From Candidatus Woesearchaeota archaeon (GTDB lineage: Archaea; Nanobdellota; Nanobdellia; Woesearchaeales; UBA525): a DNA stretch of 12,695 bases. Of the stretch, positions 6,740-12,292 are shown in pieces. Each line of letters starts with the position of its first letter. Position 1 is the stretch's first letter. The notes under the pieces were generated by a model that did no database searches, was not told the DNA's origin, and worked only from the letters and a program-made list of their open reading frames with translations. The position numbers and the translations under genes were made by a program. The stretch lies in the NCBI GenBank assembly GCA_013331575.1, contig DUGD01000042.1, positions 345 to 13,039 of the forward strand, given 5' to 3'.

Positions 6740-6834
6740 TCTGCCGCCTTGGTCGGAGCTTTCGCATCGACGTTCGCGTCTCCATAACTCGGTAATCACA
6801 TGACGTGCGACCGGAGTACTCTCGCCGCGGCAGA
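6740..6834 (+). ncRNA. Structured element D (terminal stem + CTT bulge family)
   Basis: TCTGCCGC (6740-6747) pairs perfectly with GCGGCAGA (6827-6834). CTT (6748-6750) is bulged. GGTCGGAG (6751-6758) pairs with CTCTCGCC with one mismatch and two wobbles. Inside is GACG-TTCG-CGTC (6769-6780), a four-base-loop hairpin. It shares with element E the CTTGGTCGG start, GCTTT, AACTCGGTA and CTCT-G-CC before the closing stem, although the closing stems differ in sequence. Length 95 nt. It lies between the beta-propeller and Nudix genes, both on plus. Confidence 0.5.
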
Positions 6835-6890
6835 AAACAACAGGATAGTTTCATGAATAGGTTCCACCACGCCCGCACTCTGGGAAACGC

Positions 6891-6898
6891 TCTTAAAC
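6891..6898 (+). promoter_or_regulatory. TATA-like box of the Nudix gene
   Basis: TCTTAAAC is centred about 25 nt before ATG 6920, and no Shine-Dalgarno-like sequence is present, which fits a leaderless archaeal transcript. Confidence 0.5.
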
Positions 6899-6919
6899 CC
6901 CCGCACCTTGCTCTGACAC

Positions 6920-7411
6920 ATGCCGACACGCGAGAAGTCATGCGGCGCCATAGTCTATCATGAGCGGGACGGCGCCAGGAAGTACCTGCTCGTGCAGCAG
7001 AAGTACTCGCGCAACTGGGGATTCGCCAAAGGACACGTGGAGAAAGGCGAGGATGAACGCGCCACCGCGATGCGCGAAGTCGCGGAAGAGACCGGTCTCG
7101 CGGTGGACCTCGACCCTGAATTCCGCACGCAAGCGGTATTCTATGATCGCGCGCGCAACAGCAAGCTCGTCGTCCTTTTCCTCGCGAAGGCGTTGACGCT
7201 CGACGCCACACCCGGCGACGATGTGGAAGAGGTCTCATGGCTCTCGTTCGAAGATGCGCGCAAACGATTCCGCTTCAAGAACACACGATCGATCCTCGAG
7301 CGCGTAGAGCGACAGCTCTCCAAGACTGCGACCGCCGATACGGGCACGGTCGTGGACGGTCCACATACAGGAACGCCTCGATCGATAGAGATCTCTTCTC
7401 AGAAATCGTAA
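6920..7411 (+). CDS. Nudix hydrolase, diadenosine-polyphosphatase-like
   Basis: 163 residues. A complete Nudix box spans residues 38-60: G38, five residues, E44, seven residues, R52-E53-V54, E56-E57, G59-L60, with the metal-binding Glu in place. The lead-in SCGAIVY..KYLLVQQK..NWGFAKGHVE is typical of MutT and of archaeal and bacterial bis(5'-nucleosyl)-tetraphosphatases (Ap4A hydrolases), which cleave nucleoside diphosphates linked to another group. Exact substrate not readable. The domain ends near residue 133. The last 30 residues are a polar tail whose coding sequence overlaps the 3' end of the convergent zinc-ribbon gene by 13 bases. The start is supported by the TATA box spacing. Confidence 0.92.
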   Translation: MPTREKSCGAIVYHERDGARKYLLVQQKYSRNWGFAKGHVEKGEDERATAMREVAEETGLAVDLDPEFRTQAVFYDRARNSKLVVLFLAKALTLDATPGDDVEEVSWLSFEDARKRFRFKNTRSILERVERQLSKTATADTGTVVDGPHTGTPRSIEISSQKS

Positions 7412-7851
7412 TCTCGCCTGCCCGAATCGCGCAAGATGGCATCCGCGCTCGATTCTTCCGGAGTGCTGATGCGCTTGCTGCCGCAGTAGGGACACATGAT
7501 CTGGTCGAGCGCCTTGTTGCTCGTGAAACGATACTTGCAATTCGTGCATGAATACTTGCCGCTACTCGAACGAGGGTTCTTCGGGCGAGCGAATTGGTCG
7601 CGGATGGTGGATGATGGCGCAGGAGTGCTCGACGCGGGTTTCTGACCTCGCGGGGGCAGGCCAGCACAGGGACGGCAGACCATGCCTCGACCCGACACAT
7701 CCATGACCATCTCGAGGAGGAGATGCTGCTTGCCGCAGCGGAAACATTTGATCATCATCGTCTTCTGGTCCATAAGTTCACCTTTGTCGCTCTTCGCCGC
7801 TTGGGCTTTCGTCATTGCTGTCGACGACGACGAACGGAACATACCCCGCAT
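7399..7851 (-). CDS. Double zinc-ribbon protein
   Basis: 150 residues from ATG 7851. Two CxxC-CxxC zinc ribbons: C36-FR-C39 with C59-RP-C62, and C102-TN-C105 with C120-PY-C123 followed by GSKRI. They are separated by a Pro/Ser-rich linker (66-98). Such ribbons bind nucleic acid or mediate protein contacts; no specific family is recognised. The start is uncertain. ATG 7851 lies 13 nt after the expected transcription start of the TATA box at 7886-7895. The internal ATG 7773 (residue 27, MDQKTMM) has a good AAAGGTGA 4 nt upstream and removes a Ser/Ala/Lys-rich stretch, giving a 124-residue protein. Both ribbons are in either form. The 3' end overlaps the Nudix gene tail to tail. Confidence 0.85.
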   Translation of the reverse strand: MRGMFRSSSSTAMTKAQAAKSDKGELMDQKTMMIKCFRCGKQHLLLEMVMDVSGRGMVCRPCAGLPPRGQKPASSTPAPSSTIRDQFARPKNPRSSSGKYSCTNCKYRFTSNKALDQIMCPYCGSKRISTPEESSADAILRDSGRRDYDF

Positions 7852-7885
7852 ATCGCCGTGTAACTACTGGACATGAGTTCTTTCG

Positions 7886-7895
7886 TTTTTATACT
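7886..7895 (-). promoter_or_regulatory. TATA box of the zinc-ribbon gene
   Basis: On the minus strand AGTATAAAAA is the best TATA match in the 205-base divergent gap. It predicts a transcript start near 7864, shortly before ATG 7851. Apart from this box and a weaker GGTATTTATG at about 8033-8042 facing the plus gene, I see nothing else in the gap. Confidence 0.55.
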
Positions 7896-8071
7896 TTGTG
7901 CAAGAAACGACGTAGTTACGGGTGCGGTCGCCGGTCCGGAGCGAGCCGCTAATACGAACGTGCGCAGGATACGACCAGGAAGATGATGCGACGAGCGGGA
8001 CACGAATGGCCGCTGGCAACCGCGAGAAACAAAGGTATTTATGCAAGTAGACGGCAGTGACAGCTTCTAGG

Positions 8072-8377
8072 ATGGAAACACACGAACCTCTTGAATACCG
8101 AGTCGCAAAGCACAACGGCAAGTTCGTCCTGCTCGAGGAGAGCGGACGGGACATGGAGCGGTACAGGATAGCGAGATCGTTCGACGCCGCCGAAGCGCTC
8201 CACCAATACATGGAGCGTTCACGGGAGAAAGGATGGCCGGAGCACTTCCGCTACGAGGCGCCGCGTGGGTGGACACCATTGTCAATCGACGATATTGCGG
8301 CAATCGACCCGGAGAGCAGGAAGCACCTGCGCAAGGTCAAAGATGGCGCAGTATCTCACGCAAGTCGTTATTCATGA
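8072..8377 (+). CDS. Small conserved-looking hypothetical protein
   Basis: 101 residues from ATG 8072 (a GTG at 8057 adds five). Family not recognised. The sequence is charged and soluble, with no Cys or membrane segment: strand-rich start EYRVAKHNGKFVLLEE, then a helix with SFDAAEALHQYMERSREKGW, and SIDDIAAIDPESRKHLRKV. The pattern looks like a small alpha/beta domain. GGTATTTATG at 8033-8042 is the likely TATA box. The last 41 bases overlap the 3' end of the convergent HAD phosphatase gene. Good amino-acid composition and a start without competing frames support a real gene. Confidence 0.7.
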   Translation: METHEPLEYRVAKHNGKFVLLEESGRDMERYRIARSFDAAEALHQYMERSREKGWPEHFRYEAPRGWTPLSIDDIAAIDPESRKHLRKVKDGAVSHASRYS

Positions 8378-9014
8378 CGACGATATCCGCCGCGGCGCTG
8401 ACCTTCTCGCTCTTCGGGCAGAACGCTATACCTAATCCCGCCGCGTGCAGAATGTCGATGTCATTCTCACCGTCACCCACGAAAACCGTCTCGGAGAGTG
8501 GTATGTCTTCGCGCGCGCAGATGGCGTGCAGCGCCTTGTGCTTCGACCCTTCATCATAGATGGTGTCTTCCCACCGCAAGATACTGCCTCCCTCATCGAA
8601 ATAGACATTATTCACATACACATCCTCGAACGGGTGGTCAGGAAAGAGCGTGTCGATGAGGGTATTCAGACTACCGGAGATGACTGCGAGTTTGTATCCA
8701 CGCCGATGCAGCTCCAGCACCGTCTCGCGCGCGCCAGGCATGATATCATGCAGCCGCGCCGCACGTTCGAAATCCGCCCTAGTAGCCCCTCCGTCACGGA
8801 ACGTGCAAAGATCAAGGTCAACCCATTCCTTGTAACTGAGTTTCCCTGATCGGAACAGCGCATAGCGCTCGTCATTGCGTCGCTTACCGAGCTCCGGACC
8901 CTCTACTGTGGTGTGCAACGTAAACCAGTAGTTCTTGCGCCCGATATCTTGTACTAGTGTCCCGTCAACATCAAAGCAGACGAGGCGGTATTTCTTGCAT
9001 GGGGTGCTCTCCAT
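8337..9014 (-). CDS. HAD-family phosphatase, SerB-like (paralogue 1)
   Basis: 225 residues from ATG 9014. HAD motif I is CFDVDGTLV (nucleophile D15, acid D17), motif II ISGS (about 112-115), the motif III Lys is in GSKHK (158-160), and motif IV is GDGENDID (180-187). The helical cap lies between motifs I and II, as in phosphoserine phosphatase and related enzymes; the substrate cannot be read. The FPDHPFEDVYVNN block is shared with the second HAD protein in this window. An upstream in-frame ATG (9056) adds 14 residues, but TTCTTAAAC about 26 nt before 9014 supports the shorter form as a leaderless transcript. It is divergent from the gene at 9089, and its 3' end overlaps the small gene on plus. 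Confidence 0.9.
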   Translation of the reverse strand: MESTPCKKYRLVCFDVDGTLVQDIGRKNYWFTLHTTVEGPELGKRRNDERYALFRSGKLSYKEWVDLDLCTFRDGGATRADFERAARLHDIMPGARETVLELHRRGYKLAVISGSLNTLIDTLFPDHPFEDVYVNNVYFDEGGSILRWEDTIYDEGSKHKALHAICAREDIPLSETVFVGDGENDIDILHAAGLGIAFCPKSEKVSAAADIVVMNNDLREILRHL

Positions 9015-9035
9015 CACGGGCCGAGGCCATCGTGT

Positions 9036-9067
9036 GTTTAAGAACGTTCCGCGCAAGGTTTATTACG
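9036..9067. promoter_or_regulatory. Back-to-back TATA boxes of a divergent promoter
   Basis: On minus, TTCTTAAAC (9044-9036) points to ATG 9014. On plus, GGTTTATTAC (9058-9067) points to ATG 9089. Each box centre lies about 26 nt from its start codon, and neither gene has a clear Shine-Dalgarno site, so both look leaderless. The two boxes are about 20 bases apart, so the genes may share control. Confidence 0.55.
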
Positions 9068-9088
9068 CTAGCATCCCAGGACCGAACC

Positions 9089-9886
9089 ATGGTGACGCTG
9101 CCAGGATACCATTGCATCATGGATGCGCAAGTCTACGCGAGAGATCACGACGGTAAAGAGCATGATATACTGCTTTTCGGACGATGGCGCGAACCGACAG
9201 TGCAAGAGGTGGTGCATGAGCTGCACACGCAGGTAAAACGCATCGAACAAGAGCACGGTCTTGACGAGAAAAACGCAGTATTGTACGCGCACGAAGGGAA
9301 CAGGCTCGCAGCCGAACTCCTCACGCTCAGCCCTCTTCTCTTGCACGACCTGCGCGATCTCCACCCGCGCGGCATCCTCTTCGTGAGCGATATCATAAGC
9401 TCACTGCCGGACGCGAAAGATACCGCGCCGATGCACCTGGATTGCTGCAATGGACGGCTTCCCGCCGGCAGCCTGAGGGATGCAGACGCTTACTCGTATC
9501 TTCGGATGTTGCGCACGAACGATGCGGTCCGCTACACGGTATCGCTGCACCTCGAGGATTGGGTTCTCAGGCCGAAAGACGCGGTACTCAAGGAGTTCCT
9601 CACACAGCACACCGCGATGCGGCCACGGCACGTATCGGAGCTCGAGGTGACGACGATGCTCGACGCTATATACGCCGGATTCTCGACACGCGATGACGTA
9701 TTGTGCATCCCTGATCGAACGAGCGATGCGCTCGAGAACGGCGCGTATCTCGCGGTCAAAGGCATGCAGGAGAGCATCCGCACGACGGCCATCTTCATGG
9801 AAGGGATGCGCGCAGGGTTGCAACGCAAGCAAGATGATGATTCGGAAGGAGATGCGGTTACGCAACCGGATGATATCGTGAATTAG
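9089..9886 (+). CDS. Unknown soluble protein
   Basis: 265 residues from ATG 9089 (a second ATG at 9119 gives MDAQVYARDHDG). Family not recognised. The first 40 residues look like strands (DAQVYARDHDGKEHDILLFGRW), followed by a long amphipathic helix (EVVHELHTQVKRIEQEHG). A central part carries two adjacent Cys (LDCCNGRLPAG) and mixed helix and strand. The C-terminal part is helical (MQESIRTTAIFMEGMRAGLQ) and ends in an acidic tail (DDDSEGD). No signal peptide, membrane helix or known catalytic motif was seen. An upstream frame extension to 8957 exists but runs antisense into the HAD gene and past the TATA box, so I reject it. Divergent from HAD paralogue 1. Confidence 0.8.
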   Translation: MVTLPGYHCIMDAQVYARDHDGKEHDILLFGRWREPTVQEVVHELHTQVKRIEQEHGLDEKNAVLYAHEGNRLAAELLTLSPLLLHDLRDLHPRGILFVSDIISSLPDAKDTAPMHLDCCNGRLPAGSLRDADAYSYLRMLRTNDAVRYTVSLHLEDWVLRPKDAVLKEFLTQHTAMRPRHVSELEVTTMLDAIYAGFSTRDDVLCIPDRTSDALENGAYLAVKGMQESIRTTAIFMEGMRAGLQRKQDDDSEGDAVTQPDDIVN

Positions 9887-9961
9887 GGATTCTGAGAGAG
9901 CATCTTCACAACAGGGATTGGGGAAGACAGAGCGTAGTTAACGCTTCATCACAGGTGGCTT

Positions 9962-10056
9962 TTTTCGCTGCCTTGGAGTTTAAGCCGACGCACGAGACGA
10001 CCGCAGTCCTCGTGCGAGGTACAATCTGCGGGAGCATAACTGCTCCGCAGCGAAAA
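9962..10056 (+). ncRNA. Structured element B (terminal stem + CTT bulge family)
   Basis: TTTTCGCTGC (9962-9971) pairs with GCAGCGAAAA (10047-10056), 10 bp perfect. CTT (9972-9974) is bulged. GGAGT (9975-9979) pairs with GCTCC (10042-10046) with one wobble. Inside is the hairpin CGCACGAG/CTCGTGCG with a 12-base loop. A second hairpin, CTGCGG(G)AGCA (10026-10036) with TGCTCCGCAG (10041-10050), uses bases 10047-10050 of the terminal stem, so the two folds exclude each other, as in element A. 95 nt. A T6 run (9960-9965) overlaps its 5' edge and could end the transcript of the upstream gene. Confidence 0.5.
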
Positions 10057-10207
10057 GTACGAGAACAAGATTGACTATTAGAGAATACAGGGCACTAAGA
10101 CAATAGCGGTCATTATTGTGACCTTGACATCATCCAGACTGCCGTCATTGGCCGCAGCCGACGGCAGTCGCAAAAGGACTGCGTGATATATGCGCCGCCA
10201 CAACAAG
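10057..10207 (+). ncRNA. 3' extension of element B, shared with element A
   Basis: CGAGAA, then ACAATA (10100-10105) paired with TATTGT (10114-10119), then ACCTTG. A 10 bp arm GACTGCCGTC (10137-10146) with GACGGCAGTC (10160-10169) has GGC/GCC inside it. The 32-base segment 10176-10207 (GGACTGCGT to CCACAACAAG) differs from the copy after element A at two bases. The extension ends 18 bases before the HAD paralogue 2 stop codon, so little else fits in this 339-base gap. Confidence 0.5.
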
Positions 10208-10225
10208 CACAGAATGGTAGAGACA

Positions 10226-10900
10226 TCACTCCTCTTTGAGTATCAACGGCAAGAGGTCGCGGTAGTCTTTGCTGTCGATGATGACCGTCGCGGTCTTGCG
10301 CACTTCCGGGTCGTGGCTGTTGAACGCGACGGCAAGTCCTGCCTCCCGCATCGCGACGATATCGTTGCGGCTATCGCCGACGAAGACCGTTCTCGCGAGC
10401 GGTACTCCGACGCGATCCGCCACTTGCTGCATCGCAAGGAGCTTGCCTTCGTCCTCCCCGAAAGGGTTGTGCGTCCACCCGGAGATGAACCCGTCGTGGT
10501 CGAACTCGATATTGCCGATGAAGACCTCGTCGAACGGGTGGTCGGGGAAGATCGTCTCGAAGGCGATGCGCAATCCTCCGCTGATGAGCACGAGCGTGCA
10601 ACCGGCCCTCTTGAGCGCGTGGAGCGTCTCGGCGGCGTGCTCGTGGAGTCGCAGATGCTTGATTATCTCGGATTCTATCTCGTGCTTCCGCGCGCCGCGT
10701 TTACGCCACTCGCCGACGTCGCGACCCAGCCATTCGCTGATGCTGATGATGCCGGTGCGATAATGCTCGCGGTTCATCATCTCGACTTCGTCGGGAACCT
10801 CGTACCGTCTATGGAGCTGTGTCCATATGACTTGATTGTCGCTGGTCACCGCGAGTGTGCCGTCGAAATCGAAACAGATGAGATCGTATTTCCGCTTCAT
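10226..10900 (-). CDS. HAD-family phosphatase, SerB-like (paralogue 2)
   Basis: 224 residues from ATG 10900. Motif I is CFDFDGTLA (nucleophile D11, acid D13), motif II ISGG (about 106-109), the motif III Lys is in DEGKLLA (153), and motif IV is GDSRNDI (176-182). The helical cap sits between motifs I and II. It shares long blocks with paralogue 1 (FPDHPFDEVFIGNIEFD against FPDHPFEDVYVNNVYFD) but has SGG and GDSRND where that has SGS and GDGEND, so the substrates may differ. ATG was preferred over GTG 10909 because AGTGA lies five bases before it. The TATA-like CCATAAATAC near 10936-10945 would start the transcript about 14 nt before the ATG. Stands alone. Confidence 0.9.
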   Translation of the reverse strand: MKRKYDLICFDFDGTLAVTSDNQVIWTQLHRRYEVPDEVEMMNREHYRTGIISISEWLGRDVGEWRKRGARKHEIESEIIKHLRLHEHAAETLHALKRAGCTLVLISGGLRIAFETIFPDHPFDEVFIGNIEFDHDGFISGWTHNPFGEDEGKLLAMQQVADRVGVPLARTVFVGDSRNDIVAMREAGLAVAFNSHDPEVRKTATVIIDSKDYRDLLPLILKEE

Positions 10901-10935
10901 GCAATTCACTGTGTACCAGATAGGCTATCGCGCGT

Positions 10936-10945
10936 GGTATTTATG
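10936..10945 (-). promoter_or_regulatory. TATA-like box of HAD paralogue 2
   Basis: On the minus strand CCATAAATAC is centred about 26 nt upstream of a predicted transcript start near 10914, leaving a short leader before ATG 10900. Confidence 0.45.
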
Positions 10946-11072
10946 GGTTATGATAGGAAATAACGCTATGACGACAGAAGATACAATAATGATGATAATC
11001 GTCAACCCGATCAAGATAGTGCCGCGGATTCCCTCGGATAGTCAACTACTTCTAATAATCAGTCGATTACTG

Positions 11073-11088
11073 CTCGCGCCGCGGCGAG
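11073..11088. repeat. CTCGC/GCGAG hairpin, possible partial family element
   Basis: CTCGC (11073-11077) and GCGAG (11084-11088) flank GCCGCG. The right half, GCCGCGGCGAGAGT, is identical to the minus-strand start of element D, but no matching 3' half is found nearby. Between 10946 and 11072 I see only AT-richer sequence without a gene. Confidence 0.3.
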
Positions 11089-11119
11089 AGTGCGTTGTTA
11101 TCAACCACCCTATAACTCA

Positions 11120-11237
11120 AGCGCTGCGGCAGATATACGATGACTGCGCTGCGACAAGAGAGCGCACATGGTTAGGCACTGCATCGCCTATTGAGCATTA
11201 GCACCCACCAACCTCAAAGCCCTGTCAAGGCAGCGCT
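11120..11237 (-). ncRNA. Structured element F (terminal stem + CTT bulge family)
   Basis: AGCGCTGC (11120-11127) pairs with GCAGCGCT (11230-11237). On the minus strand the order is AGCGCTGC, CTT bulge, then GACAGG pairing with TCTGCC (one mismatch, one wobble), and GGGCTTTGAGG. 118 nt, the weakest inner helix of the six. Its 3' half on plus (AAAGCCC, three bases, CAAGGCAGCGCT) is repeated almost exactly in element E. Confidence 0.4.
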
Positions 11238-11263
11238 CGACGCAGACTGAATGTTTTGATTCG

Positions 11264-11357
11264 AGCGCTGCGGTCAGAGTGCGAAGCCGCAAGCGTCCGA
11301 GTACCGAGTTTCCTATTCGTCAATGCACGAAGGCCAAAGCCCGACCAAGGCAGCGCT
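11264..11357 (-). ncRNA. Structured element E (terminal stem + CTT bulge family)
   Basis: AGCGCTGC (11264-11271) pairs with GCAGCGCT (11350-11357). On the minus strand the CTT bulge is followed by GGTCGGG, pairing with CTCTGACC (GGTC/GACC perfect, then wobbles). It shares with element D the blocks GCTTT, AACTCGGTA and CTCT-G-CC. 94 nt. The 26 bases between F and E lie in a separate 11 bp inverted repeat, GCAGCGCTCGA (11230-11240) with TCGAGCGCTGC (11261-11271), so the pair can also fold across the copies. Confidence 0.5.
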
Positions 11358-11392
11358 AAACGTAGAGATGTCGATGAACGAAAAAATCCTGC

Positions 11393-12205
11393 TCACAACA
11401 ATGGGTTCTGGCCGCCGTAGAGCGCGTAGAACTGGCCGTTCTTGAACTCGAGCGAGAAGATGTCGTTGTTACACGCTGTTGTTCTCATCTTCACGACGCT
11501 GATCTCGCGCACGACCTGTCGGCGGAAGGGCGTCAGTTTCAGGACGATGATAGCATCGGCCAGGAAGTCCTCTATCTCGTACTCGGAGAACTTGCTGCCG
11601 TCGAGCGGCATCTCGCTGATGAGGAAGCTCGTGATGTTCATGTCGCGCAGGAACTCGAAGATCATGAAGAGCTCGATGCGCGGGTTCTCGAAGCGCGAGA
11701 GGACGTAGAGCGCGGAGAGGCTGTCGAGGACGAAGACTCGCGTGTTCGATTCGACACTGACCTTCTTGATGACGTTCTTGATGACGTTGAGCCAGCTCTT
11801 GTTGTTGTCGGTCTGGATGTCGCGTATCTCCTTGCGTACGCAACCGACATCGACGATGAAGATCGAGCCCTTGCTGCGGTTGATGACCTGCATCTTTGCC
11901 GATAGCTCGGCGAGGTCCTTGACGACCACCAGGTTGATCTTGGAGAAATCATAGTCCATGTTGGTCATGTGGTTGAGGAGCGATTCAGCGGATTGCTCCA
12001 GACTGATATAGAGGCCGTTGCTGCCGTTGACCGCTTCATGATAGAGCACGTTGAAGGTGATAGAAGACTTCATGGTACCGGCGGCGCCGGAGATGAGCGT
12101 GATGTGCCCCTCGGGGATGCCACCCTGCACATTCTCATCGAGACCGTTTATGTACGTGCGGATACGCTTTATCTCGTGCTTGTCCGCGACCAGCCTTGGC
12201 GGCAT
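11393..12205 (-). CDS. KaiC/RAD55-like RecA-fold ATPase, single domain
   Basis: 270 residues. The KaiC-type lead-in INGLDENVQGGIPEGHITLISG (19-40) runs into Walker A GAAGTMKS (40-47). YISLEQ (66-71) carries the catalytic-type Glu at E70 with Gln at 71 where KaiC has a second Glu. The Walker B strand RVFVLDS ends at D161. SFLISEMP and the C-terminal VVREISVVKMRTTACNNDIFSLEFKNGQFY match the beta-strand and KMR region of archaeal single-domain KaiC homologues. These ATPases often act in signalling, motility or repair; the role here cannot be fixed. GAGGTGA (12219-12213) is a strong ribosome site 7 nt before the ATG. No partner gene is evident: the next gene upstream is 88 bases away on the same strand. 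Confidence 0.92.
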   Translation of the reverse strand: MPPRLVADKHEIKRIRTYINGLDENVQGGIPEGHITLISGAAGTMKSSITFNVLYHEAVNGSNGLYISLEQSAESLLNHMTNMDYDFSKINLVVVKDLAELSAKMQVINRSKGSIFIVDVGCVRKEIRDIQTDNNKSWLNVIKNVIKKVSVESNTRVFVLDSLSALYVLSRFENPRIELFMIFEFLRDMNITSFLISEMPLDGSKFSEYEIEDFLADAIIVLKLTPFRRQVVREISVVKMRTTACNNDIFSLEFKNGQFYALYGGQNPLL

Positions 12206-12212
12206 ATGACTC

Positions 12213-12256
12213 TCACCTCATACTATAGAGTGCCCTTCGCACTAGGTATATTTAAA
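12213..12256 (-). promoter_or_regulatory. TATA box and Shine-Dalgarno site of the KaiC-like gene
   Basis: TTTAAATATA (12256-12247) predicts a transcript start near 12226. GAGGTGA (12219-12213) complements the archaeal 16S rRNA tail and is the clearest ribosome site in the window. The gene therefore has its own promoter within the 87-base gap. Confidence 0.7.
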
Positions 12257-12292
12257 GGTTATGACGGGAACTCAGAACGGGCACCATCGACA

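Noticed and set aside
8957..9088. Upstream extension of the unknown protein to 8957
   Set aside because: It would cover the divergent TATA boxes and run antisense into the HAD gene; the box spacing supports ATG 9089.
10190..10963. 257-codon plus-strand frame antisense to HAD paralogue 2
   Set aside because: The minus frame has all four HAD motifs in order.
4594..11357. Structured elements as tRNAs or tRNA-like genes
   Set aside because: No copy has a GTTCRANNC T-loop, a D-arm with GG, an anticodon arm of the right size or a CCA-adjacent acceptor stem.
4594..11357. Structured elements as integron attC sites
   Set aside because: Size and bulged fold are similar, but there is no RYYYAAC/GTTRRRY pair, the genes are in mixed orientation and no integrase is present.
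4594..11357. Kink-turn (box C/D-type) motif at the CTT bulge
   Set aside because: A kink-turn needs tandem G-A pairs after the three-base loop; here GG pairs with CC.
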